From Nemania diffusa (Eukaryota; Ascomycota; Sordariomycetes; Xylariales; Xylariaceae): a stretch of 64,000 nt of DNA. The stretch is from the NCBI GenBank assembly GCA_038501195.1, contig JBBPUQ010000006.1, positions 1,054,001 to 1,118,000 of the forward strand, read 5' to 3'. Both the position numbers and the translations under genes were made by a program. Shown piece after piece: positions 11,171 to 20,617 of this stretch; the first letter of the stretch is position 1, and every line of letters starts with the position of its first letter. A model generated the notes under the pieces. That model saw nothing but the letters and a program-made list of their open reading frames with translations. It searched no databases and was not told where the DNA came from.

Positions 11171-13144
11171 GCATTCCTGTGTTAAGCATAGGGGTATCAC
11201 AGTTCAGGCTGCTGGTGGTACCAGAGATGACTTGTTGCTATTGCACAAGGAGGGAAGTTCCCTCTAGGCCGGTAGGATCTACTCTACTAGCTTATATAGA
11301 CTGACTGGGCTGAGGCCCTTGCTATAGTTTTAACCTTCTCAAGGTTTATTATCGTGATAGGCTCAGTATTATAGCTTCTTCCTTGACTTTAATACATTGT
11401 AACTCGCCATCAAAATAGCACATTAGGGATGGAAGTCTCGAATACACATATCTGAAGTGACCCAGTAGTTTTCTTCTGTATATTTCATGTCATACTGTGG
11501 TTTCCTGTTCTATGTGCGCTTTTCTAATTTAACAAATTGAATCCCAGGCAGGGGCTTCTCATTACTACCACCCCCACCCCCCGGTCTATTGATTCATAAT
11601 TAGCACTACTTTCACGATTAAAAAAATAGCTCTGCTGCTCTCTAGGTTCTTTACTATACATAGCTATCATTTTACCTTTGTTTTAAACTGCTCGAGTTAG
11701 CCAGGCATGCATCCCAGCCTCCTTACATTTTTTTGGTGAGTTGAATTCCTCGGATATATATCAACTATTGAGACAGTGCGAGGAAGGGGTATAGATTGGT
11801 TAGATAAAGTCAGGTCATGATCGAATTTCGTCTAAATATTTAGCTAGTTTCTAGGTGTAGATTTTTACACATAGCCTTCATGGTAGGCTGGCCCAAAGGG
11901 GTTTTTACACCTAGAATTCACGACTGTTTTCCCCTATCACCCGTTTTCCTCTTTAAATACCTAGAGGTGAGTAGATGGAAGCGACTAGTACTCTGAAATG
12001 CGGTATGTATGTTCTACACATTCCGCTTCACTATCATATCGAGCAATAGTGCGAGCGTCGGCACCAAACTCTTGGGGAGTTATAATTATAAGTTAGGGGT
12101 GTAACCTCTATTTTAATTCTAGATTTCAGTCTTTATTTCGTTGCATGTGGCTCTTGCTTCGGGCCATCTAAAATTTGGTGATCATTAATTCGATAACTTT
12201 GGCGCCTACTCGAAGCCCTGCGATGTACCAGTGCGTACTTCGTACGTATATACACCATTAATACGAGAGAAGTATTAACGGCGTCGTTTTTCCTCTACTG
12301 CAAACCCTATATCAACTTGGGTAAGACTAGACACACGATATTTACTACCTTAGCGAGAACTATCTCCAGAGATATACGCCGAGTGAGACCGGAATATCAA
12401 TAATCTTCGTCATCGAAAGCCAGCAAAGCTATAATACGGCGACGACTTATGTTTTAACAGGGTGGGTGTCAAGCCACAGGCTTATAGCTGTTCCACAAGC
12501 TATATAACTAGACCACTTTTTCTGTAGGCTTTTTAAACCTCCTTTCCAGCCACCAGCCGAAGGCTGCTCCTCGAGTCCTCCTGAGTAGATGCTATTTTGA
12601 CTTATGAATTGAAGCCATGAATCCCTACAACTACTATTGTGACACTATTCTGGCCTCTAGAGTGCGGCGTGTGTGATTTACACGTTCTATTTTAATGTAT
12701 AGCGTCTCTCCTGTCTAATGCTAGACTAAATCATCAACACAATACATCCCGCCGATAGGCCTGTGAGCCTACTCCCCTCCAGCTTCCTAGGTATCATTCG
12801 ATACTACTTAATATGTCCATTTCACTATACCATCGTGCTCTACTACTCAAGTAGCGGTGCTATAAAGTGATCGATACTCTGAAACGTACTTTTACAGCTA
12901 GGCACGTACCATGCTTATGGGACAGAAGCGTTCGCTCTATATTTTCTCCTAAAATGGCTCGAGCGTAAGTTAATATAGAATTCTAGCAACTTGAACAAAT
13001 CCATACTAGCCACGCTCTAGCACATAACAACAGTCAGACACTTCACGAAGATGTCCGAGGATACTAAGGGAACGACTTGATTTTGGTATAAGGAGCTTTA
13101 TTAGCAAGGGTGCTCATCTATGACTGATTGACCAGTAAGCATAG
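11171..13144. other. Gene-free intergenic region with inverted-repeat fragments
   Basis: About 2 kb with no credible gene. It contains a copy of a short palindromic repeat (12247-12295, listed separately) and a pair of inverted 9-mers, CTAGGTGTA at 11851-11859 and TACACCTAG at 11906-11914. The phrase ACTCTGAAA followed by a TTCACTAT-like word recurs in altered order near 12000 and 12830. These look like remains of small non-coding transposable elements, without clear boundaries. Confidence 0.45.
12247..12295. repeat. Dispersed palindromic repeat, copy 1
   Basis: A stretch that matches 42703-42752: a near-palindrome (CCATTAATAC, short loop, AGTATTAACGG) followed by the shared tail CGTCGTTTTTCCTC. 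This copy has one arm mismatch (A for G) relative to the perfect palindrome of copy 2. It probably marks the end of a short inverted-repeat element or a MITE-like family. Confidence 0.65.
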
Positions 13145-14167
13145 CTAATAGTGAGGATCCACGGCGAAGCCACTCCGTTGTAAGGAGCGAAGCACGGAAG
13201 ACTTTGATCCACTGACGAGACGGACGCGCTTCATCTTCAGGGTGGTAGGGCGATACTCGTCGACGAACCGGAGTAGGTCGCTCCTGTACACGTAAAGGCC
13301 ATGCAACGTGCATTTCCTGGGACGAGCCGTCGAGCGCCGAGCTTTGTCCAATCGAACATCGAGCTGCGGGTAGCCGGTATTTTCGTCACAAACGTTAGTA
13401 TCCGCGGTGATACTGACCCAATGAAGGTCGAGACTTTCCAGATGGCGCATCATGTCCGGTAGTGCCCGCAAGATCGGCGCTATGCTCTCACCTTGATGCC
13501 TGGCATCCGGATCGCGAAAAGGGGGGTGCATACCTCTTGTCGATGGCATTAAACTCAGCGTGAATTTCTCCGAGTCGCGTAGTATTCTCGCAAGGTTCAA
13601 GTCCCGCGCAAGAGGCAGAAAATCACGGTAGTCCAGGCCGCAGCCGGTCGATTTAGGAGATAGGTCCAGCTCGCCTACGGATAGGCGTGAGTCGCTAATT
13701 GCCTTCATGGTGACCTCGAAGGCACGCCGCCTTACCGACTGCAAGATTGGCCAGAACTGGCGCAGAGCACGGAAGTTGGTGATATTGGCTCGGAATGAGA
13801 GTGAACGAAGGACGCCAGTGTTAATATGATGCTTTAGATTGCGGAAGATGACCGTCAAAAGGCGTTGTATTTCATCGATGTCTCTCCAAAACTCCTCTTC
13901 AGAATCAAGGTTCATACTACACCAGATTATAAGATGCTGTACTTCTCTACTTATTTGAAGCCGCTCTGTCCTCTGTGCCAGTCTTTGAAGGTCTGGTACT
14001 AATAGGTTCAATGTTTCGCGATGAAAGCGTCTCCTGAAGCTGCCCTGTGAAACTCTGTCTTCCATATTGCGACTTGTCAGTCGCAGAGCGCCCGTTTCCT
14101 GGACAGTGAGAAACGTCACAAGGTTCTCGGCCAACTCGACTGGGAGGGTTTCTAGATAGCGCGACAT
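13145..14167 (-). CDS. F-box-like protein
   Basis: A single 340-aa frame from the ATG at 14167 to a stop at 13145. The first 45 residues form an F-box-type motif (LETLPVELAENLVTFL, then TGALRLTSRNMEDRV), which normally binds Skp1 in SCF ubiquitin ligases. The rest is a helical, leucine-containing region without a clear LRR consensus; it includes LESLDLHWVSI (about 245-255), reminiscent of the long C-terminal part of fungal F-box proteins. The target is unknown. Codon use is even along its length and no frame break is seen. A C-terminal extension through an unseen intron is possible but not needed. Confidence 0.8.
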   Translation of the reverse strand: MSRYLETLPVELAENLVTFLTVQETGALRLTSRNMEDRVSQGSFRRRFHRETLNLLVPDLQRLAQRTERLQISREVQHLIIWCSMNLDSEEEFWRDIDEIQRLLTVIFRNLKHHINTGVLRSLSFRANITNFRALRQFWPILQSVRRRAFEVTMKAISDSRLSVGELDLSPKSTGCGLDYRDFLPLARDLNLARILRDSEKFTLSLMPSTRGMHPPFRDPDARHQGESIAPILRALPDMMRHLESLDLHWVSITADTNVCDENTGYPQLDVRLDKARRSTARPRKCTLHGLYVYRSDLLRFVDEYRPTTLKMKRVRLVSGSKSSVLRSLQRSGFAVDPHY

Positions 14168-15670
14168 GATGGAAGTGCTAAGTGTCTAAGTGTAATATAG
14201 TGGGTTGTGAAGAGTTCGGGGGCTTTTCAAGTAATGATGACTATGAAGTGAACGGCGAGCAAAGTTGAAAGACGAAACCTAAGGAGGGCCAACCCGCGAA
14301 TTTAAGAGACTTTAATACTACCGTGTTTAATATTGTGTAGCCCAAGCTCAAAACCTTTGCCGCCACTTGCATTGTGTCAGTCAGTTCCCCTTGCATATGG
14401 AAGTTGTACATACTATTTGTAGGGGAATGCATATTGCACATGGGTACCACATACTCTATTTGTTTACGCCAAACATACATGTTTTTCCTATGTGCTGTCT
14501 AGGAGACTTATTTTCGTCCATGTTTTTGTCGATCCAAAAGGGAAAATGGGAGAAAAGGACCGAGCATTGAGGAACATGACAAGGTTAGGACATGTCATAT
14601 TATAGTCTACCTCTAATAATAATAGAGCCATGGTTTAAGATTAATATCAAATGGGTCAAAAAACACATTGGGTCAAGTCACGTATACTGAATTGCGGAAA
14701 AAAGGGGGCATTAGCACGCATACTAAACTAGCGATATCGAGTAAAAAAAAGGAGCAATTCTGGCTGCCCATAGAACATGTGAAAGCATGACGCATTAAAA
14801 GCCAAACACTTCCAGTTGGGCTAACAATGCACAAGAGCTTTGTTTCCAATCTGTTGACTGATCCCTCACCAAGCCAATAGGAAACTTTGTTCGTTAGACA
14901 CAAACAAGTAGTCTTCAACCGCCATGAAAAGTGTAGAAGCAGAATCATATGTACATCGATAATGTCCCTCCCTACTACATTTGCGTTTCCCCATCCTCAA
15001 GACTAGGCGGTTATCTGGTTAGAAGGTTGGTGTCGGTTCGCGGAACAAGTAGTCCACTGCTTCATTTTCATTGGTCAGAGAAAAGTCAGCTTCTCAAGTA
15101 GCGCAACACATATATCACAAGGCTAGCCGTTATAGCTGCCATGCCGATTAGTTACATCACTCAAATGATCCCTTATAAGTTTGAATGCCATCCCGACACG
15201 AGAGGGAGCGTTGAAACGTCTGTGAGTGTAGTACCATACTAAAAATTTACCACACATGACTACCTAAGTTACGTAGTAAGGTTCAGAGTGATCCCTAGGT
15301 AAGGATAGTTCTTAAAATCTGGTTTAGTTGTGTATATCCCTATATGATAAGTCTTCCTGTTAGGGTTATTTGGCTGACCTTTCAGACGAGTGCACTGCTT
15401 ACTGCCTCCTTAAATGCCTCTAGAGGTATGACGCATCAATAGACGGTGTGCGTTCACATAGCAACCCGAACTCTATGCAAAGACACCAAGCAGAACAGCA
15501 CGCTAGTATTTGAAGATCAACAGACAAAAATGCGCTAAAAATCATAAAATGCTCCCAAAGATAACCAAGCTCGCTCCTTACGCCATGCATGTAACCCCAA
15601 ACTAAACTTCAAATGCTCCTTACTTCACCCCATAATCTCCTGTCATGGCTCATGATTACGATGTAAAGGT
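14168..15670. other. Intergenic region between F-box and methyltransferase genes
   Basis: About 1.5 kb. It should contain the F-box promoter (right after 14167) and the 3' UTR of the methyltransferase. Short frames at 14241-14570 and 14673-14948 overlap each other on both strands and have no family features. Nothing else noted. Confidence 0.5.
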
Positions 15671-17369
15671 TCAAGGCTCGGCTTTTCTACCGTAAACAAC
15701 CTCGACGAGAAAGTATGGTTGTATCCGCAAATCGCGCATCTCTTTGCGCACACGCGCCAAAAAGACCGTGACCTGCTGCTCGGACCAGCCCAGGGCGTTC
15801 GTAAACAAGTACATAGCATAACCTAGGATCGTGGCATGGTCAGTACGTGGCCTCATATGTTTAGAGTTGACATGATGAAGACCTTACCATCCAGATCTTG
15901 CTCCATCGCAAGCCGTGAGAAGGCGCCCAGTTGCTGCATCTTCTGGTCCATGGCCCAAGGCGTTGCAGGGAGTTTGAACCTCCTCGAGCGGACGTCCACG
16001 AAGCCTGCTTTCTTAATACAGGCCGGGATTGCGTCATCGTCGACCATGCTCATGCTACGGCCGTATTTCGACGAAGCCTGTATTGCAGCACAACCCCGCG
16101 ACTGTTAGCTACACCGTCATCTTCCACAGACAACAGAACGGAACCAATAATAGCAGATGTTAAAAAGCAAAACGGGTAGATTACTGACTTCGTTGAAAAG
16201 GCGCCCCCAATCATACAACGCGGTGCCCTCCCTCACGCTACCGTCGTCACTCCGTAGGTTCACAGAGGGGTCGACGACCTCGACCCAACCGCCGACCTTA
16301 CACGCCCGGTAAGCCTCGGCGTAGAGCGCGTCATAGTCCGAGATGGAGCCGAATAGATAGCGCATGTGGACGAAGTCGAAGCTCTCCCGGGGGAACGTCC
16401 AGGCCTGCGTGCAGTCCTCGATCTCGAACTTGAGGTTCGGTGGCACCCACTCGGGCTGCGAGGGCGATACGTCGGTGCCGATGACCTCGGCTTCGGGGTG
16501 AGCGTCCGCGAAATCACTAGATCGATCAATCGAGCACGTCTCAGTAAGTGAATCTATTACAGTAGCAGGGACGATGCTTTACATTGCCCAGATTCCTACA
16601 AAGCCGCAAGTTAGCTAACGTCGGGGCCGAGGGGTTGCGGCGCAGTGAGCCAGTGGTGTTGTCTCACCGGTTCCGCAGCCTACGTCGAGGACTCTTATTG
16701 CGCCTTCATCGATGGGTGCGAGATACAGCTTGTTATCGAGTAAAAGCGTAAGGCAGTGATGCCTGGATTGAGTAGAGCATGTCAGCTGCGAGCTGAGGCG
16801 GTGCACTCATTCATGTTAGGGACCATCTTACACGCAATCCATGCTCTCAAGGTGTGCATCATCGTTGGGTGTCCTGGAATCAAGTTAGTGAGATGTGCGA
16901 GTGAATGAATTGCAACGTGAGATGAGATTTCACCAATGTTCAGCAGTGCCTTGCAATGAGTGATATGTCCGCCCGTGTATTGTGCGGTATTCTAGTATAC
17001 TCGCAGACAGCGATGCCGTCGTGCTAGCGCTGTCATCGACCGCCATTATTAGCATCAAGTTACGATTCTGGTTTCAACAGCAATAGCAGTTTTATGACAA
17101 CTCACGCGTCGTCGCCCAGTGCAGAATCCCCATCGTCGTAAACATATTCTTCCTCTTCTTCTTGCTCGTGCTGTTGCTGAGGGGTAATGACATGTCAGTT
17201 TTCACCGCGTCTTCGCAAGTGTGGCGTCAAGCTAGGCTAGGAACAGGGGGGGCCAATCTCTCGAGACGATGCTCGTACGTACCGGCTCAGTCCAGTGAGT
17301 GGTTGTGATAACGGGCGCTGCAGTCACAGACGCCGGAAGCGCTGCGGTTTCAGAAGTCTCTGCAGCCAT
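15671..17369 (-). CDS. LaeA-like SAM-dependent methyltransferase, nine exons
   Basis: Built from nine exons: 17369-17283, 17176-17106, 17029-16934, 16873-16832, 16762-16668, 16595-16583, 16516-16189, 16077-15888, 15822-15671. Phases close exactly, giving 357 aa. Exons 1-2 encode an Ala/Thr-rich then acidic N-terminus ([12 protein letters not shown]). Exon 3 carries [14 protein letters not shown]. Exon 5 has [16 protein letters not shown] and, across the 13-nt exon 6, motif [15 protein letters not shown] (residues 123-136). Exon 7 holds [27 protein letters not shown] and the post-I GGWVEVVD. Exon 8 begins ASSKYGRSM. This order matches LaeA-like Class I methyltransferases of ascomycetes, which affect secondary metabolism or development, or act on small molecules. 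Introns (60-111 nt) mostly show CTAAC-type branch sites. Without exon 6 the SAM-binding loop would be broken. It looks intact. No metabolite cluster is adjacent. Confidence 0.88.
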
Positions 17370-19045
17370 CGCGAAAACCAGGTCCCTCCCAGTTCTACCC
17401 TAATTATTCGGTGCTTTTCGGGGGCACTGGGGATTTCGTGATGTTGTGGGCAGCCGAACGAACCACCAGAACTAGCATAAGAGAAGAAATTGGGGGAGGG
17501 TGTCCGGATTAGTATGTAATAATGACTGAGGCACTTATCTAAGTACAGCGTAGATAGATAGATAAAGTATCCGTGTAGCTACTGTAGATAGACCAGTACT
17601 AGAGTAACTAGACTAGATGCCTACCTACTATGCATACCCATGAGCCATGCATGGCACGGCATACTTACTTACTTGCTGTAGCCAGGCTTAAAAGAATAAG
17701 CAGCAGGTGACTTGCAGAGTTGCAGACTTCTTCAGCACGGAGATCGGCTGCGATGGAGAGCAGCGCTCGAGCGCTCTCCCTTGTGATGAATGACCAGTGA
17801 CATTAGCACACGCAAACTTGTGCTGTAGAGCCTACAGGGGTGCGACATGGCAAATAGGTACCTATGTCATCCCTAACGGTCCTAACCCCTCATCTCTCTG
17901 GGAAGGATTCTCCGGGGAGCTTAACCTAGTCGAGCATCTTACCCTTTCTGCTGTGCTCTTCCCTGAAGTCTTTTCACCGGATAGGTCGTTTTAACCTTAT
18001 AAACAAGGCTCTTGGCCACGTTATTTTCTTACATTCTATTTATGGCCAGGATTGTGTTCCTGTAGCACACATTTTCCGTTAGCCACGTGAGAATGGAGGA
18101 GAGCCGTTAGCGAAAGTATTTATCTAGTTTTCATATGGGAGAAGATGGCCTTCTACATCGTATAGGCACACCATTTCGGTCCTCGCTTAGGTATTTGGGG
18201 ATTGACAGGCCAACATACCAAGTCATACAACGTACATAGTACAGCGCCGTTAGAGCGCATTGCTTTTGAGTCTAGACTGATAGGCACACTACTCGCAAAC
18301 ACCGGCAGAAATACGCCAACATGCCTGTATTCTGCACGCTTTGGGGTTAGGTCGCCATCCATTGTTGAACGCCACATGCTGACGCCAACCCATTGGAGGC
18401 GCTCAGGGTATCAAAAGGTCCCGAGATGCAATGTAACCAACACAAAGTTCTCGCTGGGGTCCGGATGACATATGCGTATTCACCACCGGTGGCTGCATGG
18501 GTCGTGGGTTGGGTGCAGGCGATGCTTACATAACTTGAGGAGAAGAATAGAGGAGAGAAAATCTTGACTTATTAATTTCACGATACACTCGGGAATAAAG
18601 CTTTATTGTGCTCCGTCGAATACCTGGGTACGGTCGCCCACAGCGCTTACTGGGTCATAACCTAGTCTAGATACTGCGTATGTATTTGGCACCTTAAACC
18701 TATGTCTGGCCTAGATTGATCTGACTGAACCGAACAAGGTTTAGTAAACAGCTTTATTAGGCTTAAGTTGTTCTGCAAAGTCGTTATTTTTTGACTGCAA
18801 ACAAATACTTTAATGCATATTATATATATAATAAGCTATATGTTCGTAATAAACATGCGCTTAATAGTACAGCTATTTTATTCTATTTCATTTAGCTATA
18901 TAAGTATTGGATAAAAGCTACCTGAAAGTTGGTTAAATCAAGGGACATAGGATCAAGTGTATATATAGTAAGCGCCGCGGGCAGCAGTACCGAGGAACTA
19001 CCTATTCTTTAACTTTTCCTACTACAAGACCACGCATAGAGGACC
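17370..19045. other. Intergenic region; methyltransferase promoter and GH43 3' side
   Basis: About 1.7 kb. The segment after 17370 is the methyltransferase promoter; it holds short GATA repeats near 17553. A more AT-rich patch lies at about 18780-18910 with TATATATA runs, just downstream of the GH43 stop. Overlapping short frames on both strands at 17797-18468 have no family features. Confidence 0.5.
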
Positions 19046-20617
19046 CTACGATGCCATCGGCGCATAGGCAAACCACTCCTTAACACCCACGCCCCCAAAC
19101 TGGCCACTCCTCCCCGACGCCGTGAGCACAATGCGCAGCGCCGTCGTCGTCACAGTCTGAAAGCCCACCTCAGGCGGCGCGTCCGTCGCCGCCGTCGGGT
19201 ACCCCCCGGACGCCGACACAGCGGTCCACGCGCCCGCAGCGCTCAGGTACTCGGCGCGCCACGACGCGGGCGGCGGCACGCCGATATTGGAGCCCGCGGG
19301 CTGGTCCGCGAAGAACGCGACGGCGACCCCGTCCAGCTGCACCGCCGCGTCCCACGTGTACGTCAGCGTGCCCGTCTGCGGCGAGCGCTCCGCCGCGTAC
19401 GAGCTCCAGTAGTCCGGTGGCAGCGGGCTCGCCTCGACGCGCCCGTCGTGCACCGCCTCCACCCAGTACTGGATCGGCGTCACGCCCGCCGCCTTCACCT
19501 TCGCCTTCGCCGCTATGTTCCGCGTCGGCAGCGCTGCGCCCGCCGCGCGGTGCGTCTGCGTCACTTTTTTAATCCCCGGCGGGGAAGCGCCGTCGTCGAA
19601 GGCCAGCGCGTCGAGCGCGATGCTGCGCCGGAAGTGCGTGCCGCCGGCTGCGTCGCGCGTGTGGTAGACCAGGTAGTACGTGGCGCCACCGTCGCGCGTG
19701 AAGACGCCCGGGTGCGACGTCGTGCTGGAGACGATGTCGAGCACGACGCCGCGGTAGGTCCAGGGCCCGAGAGGGGACGGGGCCGTGCCGTACGCGATGC
19801 AGGCGTGGTAGCTCGTGGGCGTGCACGGGGAGCTCGGGCCCGCGTTGTTGCCCGCGTAGAGCATGTAGTACGTGCCCTTACGCTTCATAAGCCACGGCGC
19901 CTCGAAGAACCCCGTCAGCGACGTCACGCGCGTCGCGGCCGTGCTCTTGATCGTCACCATGTCCGTGTTCAGCTCGTAGGCTAGGAGCTGCCCGAAGGTC
20001 CCGAAGTAGATGTACACGCGCCCGTCGTCGTCTACTAGTACCGTCGGGTCGATGTTTTGGATGCTGTTTCCGGGCGACGGCACGCTTTGGGAGATGATGG
20101 GCCCGGATGGATGGGCGTCGGTGTATGGCCCGAGGATGTTGTCTGACACGGCGACGCCGATCGCGAAGGGATCCGCGCTGCTCGTCCTCGACTGCGTGAC
20201 AGGCGCGTATAGGTAGAACTTGCCATTGCTTCCCTGCACGATCTGCGCTGCGTACGCAGTGCCCGACTTCGCCCATGAAAACATGGTCTGCGGCTGCGCG
20301 ACGTTGGCATGGAGTGTCCATTGGCCACCGCTTGGGTTCGGGTTAGCCGATTCAAAGATCTGCCATTGGTTGATGCCGAAGTTGTTCTCTGTGGCACCGG
20401 CCTGGTCTCTCCCAGAGAGGATGTATACCGTGTTGTTCACGACGATGGGCGCCGGATCGCCCGAGTAGTATGACCCGTCGGCGAGAATAGGGTTTCCAGT
20501 TGATTGAAAATTAATGGTTTGCCGGCGCTCTAACGACGATGAGCTGACTGGAGAGACAGCAAGAAAAGCAGCAACTCCCACAACCCCGAGTAAACGATAC
20601 ATGGTAATTATAGCCAT
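19046..20617 (-). CDS. Secreted glycoside hydrolase family 43 enzyme
   Basis: A 523-aa intronless frame. Residues 6-26 (MYRLLGVVGVAAFLAVSPVSS) form a signal peptide, followed by LERR, a Kex2-like site. The true start may be the ATG at 20602 (residue 6), which has an ACC context. The five-bladed GH43 core spans about 40-340. Likely catalytic residues are D54 in SYYSGDPAPIV (base), D190 in NIDPTVLVDDDG (pKa modulator) and E239 in FFEAPWLMKRKGTYYMLYA (acid). GH43 enzymes release arabinose or xylose from plant cell-wall arabinan or xylan. A C-terminal beta-sandwich-like region (about 380-520, ending FGGVGVKEWFAYAP) may bind carbohydrate. The gene is much more GC-rich than its surroundings, especially at third positions. 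Specificity (xylosidase or arabinofuranosidase) cannot be set from motifs alone. Confidence 0.88.
   Translation of the reverse strand: MAIITMYRLLGVVGVAAFLAVSPVSSSSLERRQTINFQSTGNPILADGSYYSGDPAPIVVNNTVYILSGRDQAGATENNFGINQWQIFESANPNPSGGQWTLHANVAQPQTMFSWAKSGTAYAAQIVQGSNGKFYLYAPVTQSRTSSADPFAIGVAVSDNILGPYTDAHPSGPIISQSVPSPGNSIQNIDPTVLVDDDGRVYIYFGTFGQLLAYELNTDMVTIKSTAATRVTSLTGFFEAPWLMKRKGTYYMLYAGNNAGPSSPCTPTSYHACIAYGTAPSPLGPWTYRGVVLDIVSSTTSHPGVFTRDGGATYYLVYHTRDAAGGTHFRRSIALDALAFDDGASPPGIKKVTQTHRAAGAALPTRNIAAKAKVKAAGVTPIQYWVEAVHDGRVEASPLPPDYWSSYAAERSPQTGTLTYTWDAAVQLDGVAVAFFADQPAGSNIGVPPPASWRAEYLSAAGAWTAVSASGGYPTAATDAPPEVGFQTVTTTALRIVLTASGRSGQFGGVGVKEWFAYAPMAS

Noticed and set aside
11851..11914. Inverted CTAGGTGTA/TACACCTAG pair as a transposon
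   Set aside because: Only nine-base arms, no duplicated flanks and no second copy seen.
19448..20468. Arg/His-rich long frames opposite and inside the GH43 gene
   Set aside because: Products of GC-rich third positions in the real gene.
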